This document shows, piece after piece, positions 24,401 to 31,942 of a stretch of DNA of 33,743 nucleotides. The stretch lies in assembly GCA_946892075.1 (NCBI GenBank), contig CAMPNZ010000011.1, positions 1 to 33,743 of the forward strand, given 5' to 3'. How positions within the stretch are numbered: position 1 is the stretch's first letter; the number at the start of each line of letters is the position of its first letter. Made by a program: the position numbers and the translations under genes. The stretch is from an uncultured Coriobacteriales bacterium (GTDB lineage Bacteria; Actinomycetota; Coriobacteriia; Coriobacteriales; Eggerthellaceae). Under the pieces are notes generated by a model, which had not been told where the DNA came from, ran no database searches, and saw only the letters and a program-made list of their open reading frames with translations.

Positions 24401-26203
24401 TGACGCAGCAGTGCCATTCGTTGCCGCTTGAGCTGGGGTGTTCTGATTTTGATCAGCTTTGTTCGTAATCATATCCCACAGCGTTTTACCGTCATTGCCC
24501 GACAGCGAAAACACCTGTACATGCGTATGATCGTCGCGTTCATAGCCAATGGCAGGAACGGTTTTCCAGTTGTCGCGGTTGTAATATGACACCGTGTTCA
24601 CAACGATAACAGCCACAGCGCCCTTGTCGCGTACTTTCTTAAACGCATATTTCATGTCGGTTGAGAAAATACGATCCATAACAACAATTTTGCCTGCAAG
24701 ATCTTTTCCTGCGATGTCTTCATCTTGACATTTGCCCAGGTAAATGAACTTGAAGGACTTATCTTTCATGCGCGCTTGCGGGTCGTTTGAGGTGCCCATC
24801 ACTTTGTTTTCATCAAAGAAAACGCCAATTTGCGCATACGGGAATTCGTGTCCGTTAATAGAAACGCTTGAAAGATTGATGTGGTTGTTGCGTGCGCTTG
24901 CAACAGAAATGGCGTCTTCATGCGCAGCAGTGCGCGTTTGGTTGCCGGTATCAATCATATTCAGTGCGTTATCGGGGTACAAATCCCACGAGTTGTCAGC
25001 CGCTGATGTTGCGTAGTTACCTGCAGCAACACATACGGGAATGCCAGCGTGGCGCAAATGACGAATAGCGCTCCAATACTTTTCGCCCACAAGCCCAGTT
25101 CCGTGGAAGCCTGACGAAATGGAAATAACGTCAGCGTGGTGGCTGATGGCATCTTCAAACGCATGGAACATCGTTTCGTCACCAGCAAAAGCCTCGCTGA
25201 TGTCGGAGTAAATTTTGTAGGACAGGATTTGCGCATTCGGAGCTACGCCCACAACGCCTTTGGTAGGGTCTTTCGCATTTGCAGCAAGAATACCAGCAAT
25301 GTGCATACCGTGGGCATCTGCGTACTCTTCGCCATCATCGCCCAGCTCTTTGGTAACTTTGCCACCCGTTAAATAATTGAAGCTATGGGGCACTTTTTCG
25401 TTGATGTAGAACTGCTGATCTTCAGGGCTCAGACTGTCTTTATCCATATAACCCTTAGCGCCTTTTGCATCAGAGTCGATGCGCATATCCTGATGCCATG
25501 CATCCATACCAGTATCCATGTGGGCAATACGCATACCGCGCCCGTCATAATTTTGCGCAATGGGATTATCAGGATTTTGCTCGTGGAGCGCCTTCAGGTA
25601 CGCGATAGCTTTGTCAACATTGATAAGCTTGCGCGCTTGCTCGCGTTCAACCGAGCTTACCGATGTTGATGGTGCGGCCTGAGCAGCTGCTGTGGCCGCG
25701 TTTTGAGCAGCCGCTTCTGCAGTCTGAGCAGCAGCTTTGTTCTGCTTGCTTAAAGGTTGCAACGCAGAGCACACTTCTACGCTTTTGACGCCTTTTGCGT
25801 AGCGCAACGCCTCAGCTACCTCGGGATACGTTTCAACGGAAACCGCCTGAAACAAGATACTGTAATCGTACAGAACTTTTACGTCTTTCATCTTGCTAAG
25901 AGCGGCTTTCACGCTTTCGCGCATATCAGAGCTGGTAAACTCAACAATGTACGAGAATTTAGTGCGCTGAGGCTCTAAACGAGGCGGCGTTGTAACGCTG
26001 CCACCCCAGCGGGCAAAATTCCCCTCCTGAAATGCGTTTTGTGTGTTCATGTACAAGTTGGTGTGCGTGCTTGGTGCGTCCTTTACATGGTGTATAGGCT
26101 GCGTATCATGCGTATCGCCTGATGAAGGCACAGCATATGCACCATTAAAGGGACCTATTGCAAGCGTTGCAGCAATCAACAAGCAAATAGGTGTTTGCTT
26201 CAT
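18488..26203 (-). CDS. Giant cell-wall subtilisin-like (S8) protease, 2571 residues
   Basis: A secreted, wall-bound serine protease. Order: signal peptide (1-24); an I9-like propeptide (about 82-145, SYIVEFTSSDM...); an Ala/Gln-rich stretch (155-177); the S8 domain with Asp230 in AHMDTGMD, His298 in DAHGMHIAG and Ser701 in SGTSMAAPF, interrupted by a PA-type insert (about 440-585); then long beta-rich regions as in lactocepin/C5a-peptidase proteins. Near the C-terminus are two InlB-type repeats (TVTLDGNGATATQ..., VTYEKNGGSNGS...), a Ser/Thr/Gly/Pro linker and three cell-wall-binding type 2 repeats (VVVCGGEHVVSP, VYIVGGESVVSP, YYILGGQSVVGP). All catalytic residues are intact. AGGAGG lies 5 nt before ATG 26203. 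Host proteins or peptides are likely substrates for a probably asaccharolytic organism; that is inference. Confidence 0.95.
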   Translation of the reverse strand: MKQTPICLLIAATLAIGPFNGAYAVPSSGDTHDTQPIHHVKDAPSTHTNLYMNTQNAFQEGNFARWGGSVTTPPRLEPQRTKFSYIVEFTSSDMRESVKAALSKMKDVKVLYDYSILFQAVSVETYPEVAEALRYAKGVKSVEVCSALQPLSKQNKAAAQTAEAAAQNAATAAAQAAPSTSVSSVEREQARKLINVDKAIAYLKALHEQNPDNPIAQNYDGRGMRIAHMDTGMDAWHQDMRIDSDAKGAKGYMDKDSLSPEDQQFYINEKVPHSFNYLTGGKVTKELGDDGEEYADAHGMHIAGILAANAKDPTKGVVGVAPNAQILSYKIYSDISEAFAGDETMFHAFEDAISHHADVISISSGFHGTGLVGEKYWSAIRHLRHAGIPVCVAAGNYATSAADNSWDLYPDNALNMIDTGNQTRTAAHEDAISVASARNNHINLSSVSINGHEFPYAQIGVFFDENKVMGTSNDPQARMKDKSFKFIYLGKCQDEDIAGKDLAGKIVVMDRIFSTDMKYAFKKVRDKGAVAVIVVNTVSYYNRDNWKTVPAIGYERDDHTHVQVFSLSGNDGKTLWDMITNKADQNQNTPAQAATNGTAASAASASSTATGTAPAATAQNLDYSANMDAFDAHKPKIGQEKELPLHFTGRFFVESDNVVPAGSTSWGPRTDLLLKPDVSAPGKNIYSTLNNNAYAYDSGTSMAAPFVSASTVLIRPRLKELVKDANLVAANIDLVTLTKIMLQNTAHPMVDPTTSDQSSAGHLFASPRQQGAGLIDVLAALKNNVVVSSAAKGSDGAYNEYGAVSLREIKGASKHFDITLRNTSDAPCTFNVSSSSITTDGEISKVKLDENFEGEGNAAGKKTVAEIHPVKVKGASVHFDAAGDNGSTVTITVPAHGTYNLAGSLNVGEAANANKFVEGFLSFKSQTANQPDLSMPFMGFAGNWNAEEIIDKWAWEKGSRSGHIVGYDEEGKLKRPGTLNVGVGGEHDIDMFHPEGVIQNTADGNPNQVQDPTFFSLNNVSTNFGPGNETYNAVRAWAKHLAAQNPSATPATPTGTTDDTSSEVGAQDSSNSPLISNCTRNKSVVPAPLILRSCNDAKVSIVNQKDEKGQRVLRTLAVQQFIRGILNSRANDAKGMKMSKLKVNADLRWDGQVYSPKTIDVPSFDASESATHQVINPGLTSVAEGQYWYKFQYRLTPDYPYQVSYIPVKVDNTAPEIVRVDASNPASIKIFARDSYHQQKDVSKTEFDFDQILHPEAFETKYIPVWQVDAGFVDGENNLQKKLKVLKVDNPGSELTSEDKQNGISEYTIEDVTNELLPGKTLEIVALDGCSNFSKRFQVQFGEAANGTLPYTCVSDADNSNSPKQQGVIQNLKIAPAPSTPSGSTSTSTPSSEPVSSQKPTMAIDYKQSDIEKDLSKIVLPTRVKPKHYQKKDPYTDETIDYEDTGEQGKKDSDGKPLYDDGTPIETVTATLEDHHDGSFSMYFKNASTGKKEKNCDYVALVKPLADGGFDIRGTLYNVSPQAKLMSRPYINGSDNHKGKEVVTYNFRKEGERTALDFDLYANTDDISNEDGYDFSVDQRLCVVDQGNETNVAVIKITTDHAVTVEKSKVCAPAGDGLDQITECGGTKKTTATPYTDTNNNTYYVVKDHLKLQPGYAVKITSYNPGKTGLAPLFTKTYYCDSTDGHHDYDYDNDKALPEYMFYVPIRVLQGFNQVNYQVFKIACDENGKAKTPLELIDDKQSAKKNIVSEEGKCIYVDMNRPELRIDKNFFNPVVFSSHDAQAAGESRNVVYIKQSPLKLKGTLGDKGGFNWKFRINESQVNEYLIYGDLTSDNTRPFSVTIPCEDGDRLDWAASDYVGNQPDHLNDLDGKQYQPTYHDQYYIYLDNVKPTLSVKCESSEKIDQQAKQTGDSLSIPYSKDDGNQLFVNIAYSDKRSEKSGNIPAKPGKIQWHSIKINGKEYDPGTPLKAYAPLADYDNNDNQFDYYKIDVTAGDYAGNVSATSCVFEFPHSEDADEVPSFADVKEKTPTQKSFTVTLDGNGATATQDASAPTSSTVLAGEDFTLPECMFKAPDGKVFNGWILHDTGRDALHAVGESFIVKTPLTFKASWVDAPGTQSAPVTVTYEKNGGSNGSDAAVTLPKGSTYTLPKCSFTAPENTAFKAWSVNGATHQPGDTVTVNENTIVTALWESTTPAPSPLPEQTTPSSGTTSGSDNGATSGDAGTSGTAGGAGGSGAAGTAGASTASTPTNSNAAVQAVPYPQECTPVQGATAEDTMQHIVNTVFSGSTGAVSEAVLAGKDSYLDALSANALAGSLHAPVLLTNVDALPTQTIDELQRLKVQRVVVCGGEHVVSPAVEQQLAGLNIQVKRIAGQWADDTANSIAENIKNPSDTCFIATSWGYADALSASPYAYEHHAPIFLTNYNSAALDKNTISAIKKGGYKHVYIVGGESVVSPEVEAQLADAGIAGAKRVAGETQYDTSAQLAQLFISKGMSSNNMVVSTGWGYADALCGAALCAQHNSVMILADDSNQSAVEALAQTHKQDVKHYYILGGQSVVGPATIHALEREFAAE

Positions 26204-26708
26204 TCATTCCTCCTTTGTAAATGATTACGCCTCAGTTACAGAAGTTTACCATGGTTAAATAAAAATAGGGGTTCAAAATATAAATTTTGTTTATATTTAC
26301 TTATATAAATATAAGTTTGAATATAAGTTGAATATTAAATAATAGATTAGTGTTAGTGTCAGATTACAATATATATAACGGTATACAGCATGTGGGGAAC
26401 GTGTCGGAGAGATGAAGCGGAACGGCACGAGTGACAGCGCGGTGGCGCGGAACGGCGCGGGCGCTGGTGGTGGCGGTTGCGGGTGCTCGCATCGGCACGG
26501 CGGCACGGCGGCAAGAAACGGCCCGGTGAGTGTGCAGCGGCACAAAAAAACAAGGCTGAGCGGAGCAATCCGCCCAACCTTGTTCGTAGCTGTTTAAAGC
26601 AAGTGCGTGCACAAAGCGCACCAGCGCACGAAGATGTTTTCCCAGTTCACACAAGTAACATCTTGCGCAAAGGGCGTCGGTGCAGCTTAGCTAAGCGCGC
26701 ATAGACAC
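26204..26708. other. Region between the two giant surface genes
   Basis: 26215-26390 is very AT-rich (TATAAATATAAG-like runs) and probably carries the protease promoter, although I cannot choose one hexamer pair. 26391-26530 switches abruptly to GC-rich GCGGAACGGC-type repeats, beginning with GGGGAACGTGTCG, also present at about 18077. The terminator at 26543-26584 completes it. No gene seen. Confidence 0.6.
26543..26584 (-). terminator. Rho-independent terminator of the 1103-residue surface gene
   Basis: On the minus strand AACAAGG...GGCGGA pairs with TCCGCT...CCTTGTT around TTGC, then runs into seven T. It lies about 125 nt past the stop at 26709 and separates this gene from the protease gene. 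Confidence 0.88.
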
Positions 26709-29700
26709 TTAGCCGTTGAACACTTCTTTCAAAGCGTCAACTGCTTTGCCGCCAACAACCTTATCGCCACCAAAGATAAACATGTTGCTAATTTTTTCTT
26801 TGTTGTCTTTCACAACACCTTTGACGGTCGTTTGGTTGCCGTCATCAGCAAGTAGCATAATGGAGTTGTTTTGTCCGCACAGGGCAGCGCCAGAAAGCGC
26901 ATCGGCATATCCCCAACCAGTTGCAACACCTAAGTTGTTCACGCTCATGCCAAGTGAGATAAGTTTGGTGGCAAGTTGAGCGCTGGTGTCGTAGGCTGTT
27001 TCTCCTGCTACACGCTCAAATGCGATGCCTTCAGCTTTCAGCTGGCCTTCCACAGCGCTTGATACAACCGCCGCGCCACCTACAATGTATACCTTCTTTA
27101 CGCCTTTTGCCTTCATCGTTTGAATCGTTGCGGCAGAAAGGGTTGCGTTTTGATAGCTTGCAAGGAAGATAGGAGCTTTCTTTGAGTACGCAAAGCTTGC
27201 CGCAGAAAGCGCGTCTTGGAAGCCCCAGCTGGTTGCTACAACTGCCGTGTCGGAATTGTCAAGCTTTTTGGCAATGTCGTTTGCCGTGTCATCGGCCCAC
27301 TGACCAGCAAGGCGCTCGGTTTTGATTTTCATATCTTTCAACTGATCGGCTACTTTGTTGCTAATAGCGTTGGTACCACCGCAGATAAATACCTGTTCAG
27401 GCTTCAAGCGCTTAAGCTCGTTGATGGTTTGCTCGGGCAAGCCAGCTTTCGTGGTAAGCAACACGGGAGCATTCAGGCTGCCAGCAAGTGAGTTTGCAGA
27501 AAGGGCATCATAATAGCTTTCGCCTGTTGCCAACACAACCTGCTTGCAGGTGTTCGGGAAGGCCTTTTGCACGATTTTTTGCATGGTGTCATACATTGTT
27601 TCGCCCGCAAGACGCGTTGCCACGGTATCGAAGGTTGATTTTGTAGCCTTACCAGTCGTACCCGTGTTGCCGCCTGATGTGCCACCAGCAGCTCCTGGCG
27701 TGGGGGTGCTGGGGTTAGGTGCAGGCAGCGGGCTTGGGCTTGGCGTGCTTGGGGTAGTCTGTGTTTGCGTCTTTGCATATTCTTGCGCAGCTTTAATAAC
27801 CGTATCAGCATCGGCGCTTACACCTTGAATAAGTGCTAAATCGCCTGCTTCCAGTTTCGGTTCATCACTTTGACCTGATGCTTTTTCGAATTTCTTTTCA
27901 AGAGCTTCACATGCGCCAATCATGCCCTTCAGTTCAAGACACTTAGAAATGTCGGCACCCTTGAAGTTATCGAGTTCTTTTTGCAGCGCTGCTTTTTTCT
28001 CTGCAATGGCCTTTTTCAGGTCAGCTTTATGAGCGTTTGCATACGTTGCTTGGATTGCATTATAGGCTGCCTTGATACCAGTAAATGCTTTCTGCGTATC
28101 GATTGTCTGAGATCCCTCAGCAGGCTTGGCATCGAGCGCTTTAAGGGCTTCATCAAACTGCTTAATGTCTTTTTGATCAGCCGCCTTCGCAAGCTCCGTA
28201 TAAGCTTTATCTTCTTTCTTTACTTGCTCTGCCCATGCTTTTGTTACTTCAATTCTTTTAGCATCATTTTTGTTGTCAGCATAAGCTTTTTCAGCTGCTT
28301 TAACATCAGCATCCACCTTATCGAGTGCGGTTTGTAACTGTTGTGCACTCATTTCAGGAATACCGTTATAGAAACTTAATTTAGCAAACGAATCAGACAC
28401 CTTTAACTGATTATCTACTGAATTAGACAAATTGTTAGGAACTTCCATCGCTATATTGCCAACTTTTGTAGTTGCTTTTTCATGCACAGCCTTGGTTTCA
28501 GCAACAGAGTCGAAAAGCGCCTTCTTAGCCGCGTCGCGCGCGTCCTTGGTGTCGAATCTCATTTGGATCTCAGTTTCTGAGAGCCCCGTCTGATTAGGTG
28601 AAATTTGAAGCAAAATGGCATATTTATTATCATTCTTGGCATTAGGCTCTTCCGTCTCTGTCTTTGCACCATTAACTTGTGCTAACGCGGAAAGTGTTGC
28701 AATCCAAGGACCATTGTTTTCAGCTACCAACTGATGTGCACTCTCAGTTACCAGTTTGAAGCCCTTAATCTGTGTAGTATCGGCTGCGCCTTCAATAAGC
28801 GTATTTGACAAAGATAAACTACGATCGGGGTTTGCAAGAGTTTTGAAAATAGCATTGTCAGCTTTTACTAAGCCGTAAGCACGCAAAGTGACATCTTTGG
28901 GCAAGGAATCCTTAACAGACTCTAAATCTGTGGACAACACTTTAAGCGCATCGTCAGAGTATTTGATTTTATCGTCTGCTTTTATTGTATACGGTGCGTG
29001 AATTGAAACCTTCTGAAGTTGTTTGTTTTTATTAACGATTGGTAGTGCCTTACTTGCTAATGCACCTGGTACATCTAATTCTGTAAGCTTTTGGCTAACA
29101 GTAATACCACTCAAATCAACCTTAGATGCATCAATTGGAGAAAGACTATCCAAGGTTAAACTCGTAATATTTTCAGGTAAGCTAACATTAACCTTCTGAG
29201 CGTCAATATACAATTGAAGCTTTGTAATATTTTTTGTGTCTTTTAAAGAATCGTTAAGAAGCGCTGATGAAACAGACAAACTATTGCATGGTAATTTTGA
29301 AAAATCGATTTTCGCGGCTTGAGAAAGATCAACATCTTTAGGAACACGTAATAAGTCTAAAGACTCTACCTGTGGCAAATTCGCATTGATTGTTTCTACA
29401 AAACCTCCCCATTGATCTGCGCTTGGAGCTGTGTCTATGTTGAAAAATCTAATCACCGGGTTTGTATCTTTTTGTAATGTTGATAACTGAGTAAGGAATG
29501 ATTTGAAATTGCTCAGTTCATCTTGCTTTGTAATTGGCACACGATAATACAGCATATCCATGCTGCGGTTTTTTTGAAATATAGTACTTATGAAGTTAAA
29601 AATATCTTTACTGGTAGTATCGTCATATTTTGTAACAGCAATTTGACCTACATTTTTGATGGTTTTTTCATCAAGCTTAGTTAGTTTGGTGTAGGAAGAA

Positions 29701-30020
29701 GTATAGCATTCAACGCCATCAGGGATTTTTATTTCTTTAGGAGCTGCTTGTTGCTTGCCGCTTGGGTTTTGCGTGCCGCTAGGAGTTGTTTGTTGCTTGC
29801 CGCTTGGAGTTTGCGTGCCAGTTGGTTGCGCGGTGTTACCAGGCTTTTGGTCGCCGCCTTGATGATCCGTTCCGGCGGCTGGGGCTACATTAGGTTGGCT
29901 CTCAGACCCCCCCCCCGCAAACGCAGGTGTGACGTTAGCGAGCGCAGGAACAAGGCCTGCACCTGCAATAACTCCAGCAGATAATCCTGCCACAATGGCA
30001 GCTTTCTTGATTGACCGCAT
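26709..30020 (-). CDS. Cell-surface protein with LRR-like region and wall-binding repeats
   Basis: An 1103-residue secreted protein of unknown function. Order: signal peptide (1-35, ending PAFA|G); a Gly tract (GGG, 36-38) encoded by a ten-G run; a Pro/Gln/Thr/Ser linker with repeated (T/N)PSGKQQ units (about 40-95); a leucine-rich-repeat-like region (about 215-345, e.g. NITSLTL, KLTELDV, LQKVSI); a long helical Ala/Lys/Glu region (about 560-760) that may form coiled coils; a PSPSPLPAPNPS linker; and three cell-wall-binding type 2 repeats (about 810-1103: VFICGGTNAIS, VYIVGGAAVVSS, MFIFGGDKVVGG). The wall-binding block is close to that of the protease downstream. LRR plus coiled coil suggests an adhesin, by inference. 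AAGGAG lies 6 nt before ATG 30020. Confidence 0.92.
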   Translation of the reverse strand: MRSIKKAAIVAGLSAGVIAGAGLVPALANVTPAFAGGGSESQPNVAPAAGTDHQGGDQKPGNTAQPTGTQTPSGKQQTTPSGTQNPSGKQQAAPKEIKIPDGVECYTSSYTKLTKLDEKTIKNVGQIAVTKYDDTTSKDIFNFISTIFQKNRSMDMLYYRVPITKQDELSNFKSFLTQLSTLQKDTNPVIRFFNIDTAPSADQWGGFVETINANLPQVESLDLLRVPKDVDLSQAAKIDFSKLPCNSLSVSSALLNDSLKDTKNITKLQLYIDAQKVNVSLPENITSLTLDSLSPIDASKVDLSGITVSQKLTELDVPGALASKALPIVNKNKQLQKVSIHAPYTIKADDKIKYSDDALKVLSTDLESVKDSLPKDVTLRAYGLVKADNAIFKTLANPDRSLSLSNTLIEGAADTTQIKGFKLVTESAHQLVAENNGPWIATLSALAQVNGAKTETEEPNAKNDNKYAILLQISPNQTGLSETEIQMRFDTKDARDAAKKALFDSVAETKAVHEKATTKVGNIAMEVPNNLSNSVDNQLKVSDSFAKLSFYNGIPEMSAQQLQTALDKVDADVKAAEKAYADNKNDAKRIEVTKAWAEQVKKEDKAYTELAKAADQKDIKQFDEALKALDAKPAEGSQTIDTQKAFTGIKAAYNAIQATYANAHKADLKKAIAEKKAALQKELDNFKGADISKCLELKGMIGACEALEKKFEKASGQSDEPKLEAGDLALIQGVSADADTVIKAAQEYAKTQTQTTPSTPSPSPLPAPNPSTPTPGAAGGTSGGNTGTTGKATKSTFDTVATRLAGETMYDTMQKIVQKAFPNTCKQVVLATGESYYDALSANSLAGSLNAPVLLTTKAGLPEQTINELKRLKPEQVFICGGTNAISNKVADQLKDMKIKTERLAGQWADDTANDIAKKLDNSDTAVVATSWGFQDALSAASFAYSKKAPIFLASYQNATLSAATIQTMKAKGVKKVYIVGGAAVVSSAVEGQLKAEGIAFERVAGETAYDTSAQLATKLISLGMSVNNLGVATGWGYADALSGAALCGQNNSIMLLADDGNQTTVKGVVKDNKEKISNMFIFGGDKVVGGKAVDALKEVFNG
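29907..29916 (-). repeat. In-frame poly-G10 tract just after the signal peptide
   Basis: Ten consecutive C on the plus strand encode the Gly-Gly-Gly of the surface protein at residues 36-38. At ten the reading frame is open (phase ON). A change of one base would close it within the linker. Confidence 0.9.
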
Positions 30021-30058
30021 AGAATTCTCCTTACATGAGAGTTAATGATATGTGTTTA

Positions 30059-30086
30059 ACTTTATAATTGATGACTAGTTTGTCAA
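30059..30086 (-). promoter_or_regulatory. Candidate promoter of the LRR-like surface gene
   Basis: A perfect TTGACA (30086-30081) is followed 16 nt later by TAAAGT (30064-30059); a better box, TATAAA, lies at only 14-nt spacing. The leader would be about 30-35 nt. Confidence 0.5.
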
Positions 30087-30103
30087 TAGAAAAGTATTAA
30101 AAA

Positions 30104-30128
30104 AATGGTAAAAGGAGTTTAACTCCTT
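30104..30128 (-). terminator. Possible terminator facing away from the oxidoreductase genes
   Basis: AAGGAGTT/AACTCCTT forms a hairpin followed on the minus strand by TTTTACCATTTTTTT. It lies 460 nt beyond the NrfD-like stop and just upstream of the surface-gene promoter, so it may insulate the two units. Confidence 0.45.
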
Positions 30129-30134
30129 GTTTAT

Positions 30135-30150
30135 TTCTTATCGATAAGAA
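30135..30150. promoter_or_regulatory. Perfect 16-bp palindrome
   Basis: TTCTTATCGATAAGAA lies about 50 nt upstream of the candidate -35 box of the LRR-like surface gene. It is operator-like; the binding protein is unknown. Confidence 0.45.
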
Positions 30151-30588
30151 TGAAAAACTGCATATACGCAACACATTATTTTTACTATATCCGCCTGTCA
30201 ATGCGCAAAAAGTGGTGTTACGTGTTGCTCAATTCGTATGAAGAAAGGCGCCGAAGGGGGCCAGCGCCGCTTGTGCGGGCAGATTCGTGAACGGGTGCGA
30301 GCGCGACCCGCAAGCGACAAACTGGTGTGAAACGGGTGTGAAACGAATACGCGGGCTGATTCGAAAACGGGTGCGGACACGAGTGCGAAACGGATACACG
30401 GGAAGGTGCGCGTGGAGATGTAAAACGAAACAAGCACGAGAACGTGCGCGCGAGTACGAGTGTGAAACGGATGCGAGTGTGCGGGAAGGTGTGCACGGGA
30501 AGGTGCATGTGCGAAAGGCACACGCACCATAATTTTGAAAAAGCGGACATTGCCGCGGGATTATCCACACTCAGAGGCCAGCCACGCC

Positions 30589-31938
30589 TTACTCGCACGC
30601 TGGTACAGAGCGGTTCATGTGTGCAAACACGCAGTTCAAAGCCACCAAAATGAGTGCAATCGACAAACCAACTGGCAGCAAAACGCTTATCGCTTCAACA
30701 ACCGAGGGGATATACGCCTGCCCCATCTCGAAGGCAGTTCCGTTGTTCGCGTATAAACCCGTAGCAATAGGATATGCCCACTCGGGCGACGGTGCGTTCG
30801 ACAAACCAACAAAAAGCGTTGGCGCCGCAAAAGCTGGATACAGCAGCATCATGCGATGGGCAAGCATGCCACACGCCACCACCAGCACCGACACCAAAAA
30901 CGTTTTATGCTGCGCGCGGCGGCGCGTAAACCACAACACCAAGGCAGCTATCAACGGGAACAGCAGCTCAACAGCGTATAACGGGGCATACACGCCCAAC
31001 ACATGCAACACTTGTTGTGATGCAGGTGTGTTCTCGATGTGTAAATTCACGAACTCTGCAGCCATAAGCACAATATGAACGAACACTGCCACGCACAGCA
31101 CAGGGCTCAGCGAGCGTGCCATGCTAATGCCGCCGGCGCGTTTTGATACAGCGCACACGCCAACGAGCGCAGCCGCGCCGCACACAAACGCCACGCAGAT
31201 GAAATCGATGGGCATAATGGGGCTGTGCCACCAGGTACGCGCGGAATTAAGTGCGAACAGCAAGCCCTCGACGACCTGCAAAAACAGCGCCGCAAGAAAG
31301 CCCGCAATCATCCACGCTTTGGTGCTTTTCCACGTGCGCGCAAGGGCAATCAGGCACACAAGCGACACGATCAAAAACAGGCTGAGCGCCACCATATCCC
31401 ACGTAAGCATCGATTGAGGGTTGGGGTGCAAAATCATGTTCAGCATGTTTTTGGGAGAACCAAGGTCGGCCACGATTGCTGCACCTGCGCCAACGCCGCC
31501 GGCAAGGCTAATGGCTTGCGCGTAGCATGCGAGGTTGCGAAAACGCGTTTGGTCGCGCAGGTACAAAATGGACGCCAGAAATTGCGCGCCTGCGCCGAAG
31601 CCTACCAGGAACGCGAAAATGGCAATAAGAAGCCCCCAGTTAAAGATGTTGCTCATGTTCGTGGTGGTAAGAAGGCCGCATGTGAGCATGGCTATCCACG
31701 CGATGGCGCCGATGGCGGTTGCAATAAGCGACACGACAATGGCGCTGCGGTGGCGCGCAAATACAAGAGCGAGGAACGCGTGCGCGGCGGACCGGGGCGC
31801 TGGTGCGGGCGCGGCGGTTGCGGGCGCGGCGGTTGCGGGCACGTTCACGTTCCCGTTCCCGCTAGCTGCAACGTTCCCGTTCCCGCTGTTCCCGTTCTCA
31901 TGGGCGCTGTTACGCGCTGTAAAATTTTCCTTTGACAT
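30589..31938 (-). CDS. NrfD/PsrC-family membrane subunit of a molybdenum oxidoreductase
   Basis: A 449-residue integral membrane protein of the NrfD family that exchanges electrons with the quinone pool. After a hydrophilic N-terminus there are about nine to ten hydrophobic helices; GAGAQFLASILYLRD, GSPKNMLNMILHPNPQSMLTWD and a following SLFLIVSLVC helix match NrfD/PsrC-type subunits. ATG 31938 is chosen because AGGAGG precedes it and upstream codons belong to the FeS gene; the gap to that gene is 4 nt. Residues about 10-48 are a Gly/Asn then Ala/Pro-rich segment encoded by GGGAACGTG-like repeats, not expected in the family and very like the ModBC linker. No heme-binding motif is evident. Confidence 0.9.
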   Translation of the reverse strand: MSKENFTARNSAHENGNSGNGNVAASGNGNVNVPATAAPATAAPAPAPRSAAHAFLALVFARHRSAIVVSLIATAIGAIAWIAMLTCGLLTTTNMSNIFNWGLLIAIFAFLVGFGAGAQFLASILYLRDQTRFRNLACYAQAISLAGGVGAGAAIVADLGSPKNMLNMILHPNPQSMLTWDMVALSLFLIVSLVCLIALARTWKSTKAWMIAGFLAALFLQVVEGLLFALNSARTWWHSPIMPIDFICVAFVCGAAALVGVCAVSKRAGGISMARSLSPVLCVAVFVHIVLMAAEFVNLHIENTPASQQVLHVLGVYAPLYAVELLFPLIAALVLWFTRRRAQHKTFLVSVLVVACGMLAHRMMLLYPAFAAPTLFVGLSNAPSPEWAYPIATGLYANNGTAFEMGQAYIPSVVEAISVLLPVGLSIALILVALNCVFAHMNRSVPACE

Positions 31939-31942
31939 GGGG

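Larger units (their letters stand above)
30021..30588. other. Region between the surface gene and the oxidoreductase operon
   Basis: The left third is AT-rich and regulatory (promoter, hairpin, palindrome). 30245-30530 is a GC-rich patch of degenerate repeats built on GTG(C/T)GAAACGG and GGGAAGGTG (for example GTGCGAAACGGATACACGGG and GTGTGAAACGGATGCGAG). The open frames there are repeat artefacts. No gene seen. Confidence 0.6.

Noticed and set aside
30245..30600. Coding regions in the GC-rich patch beside the oxidoreductase genes
   Set aside because: Frames are open in several phases because of GTGCGAAACGG-like repeats, and none has a start site or domain support.
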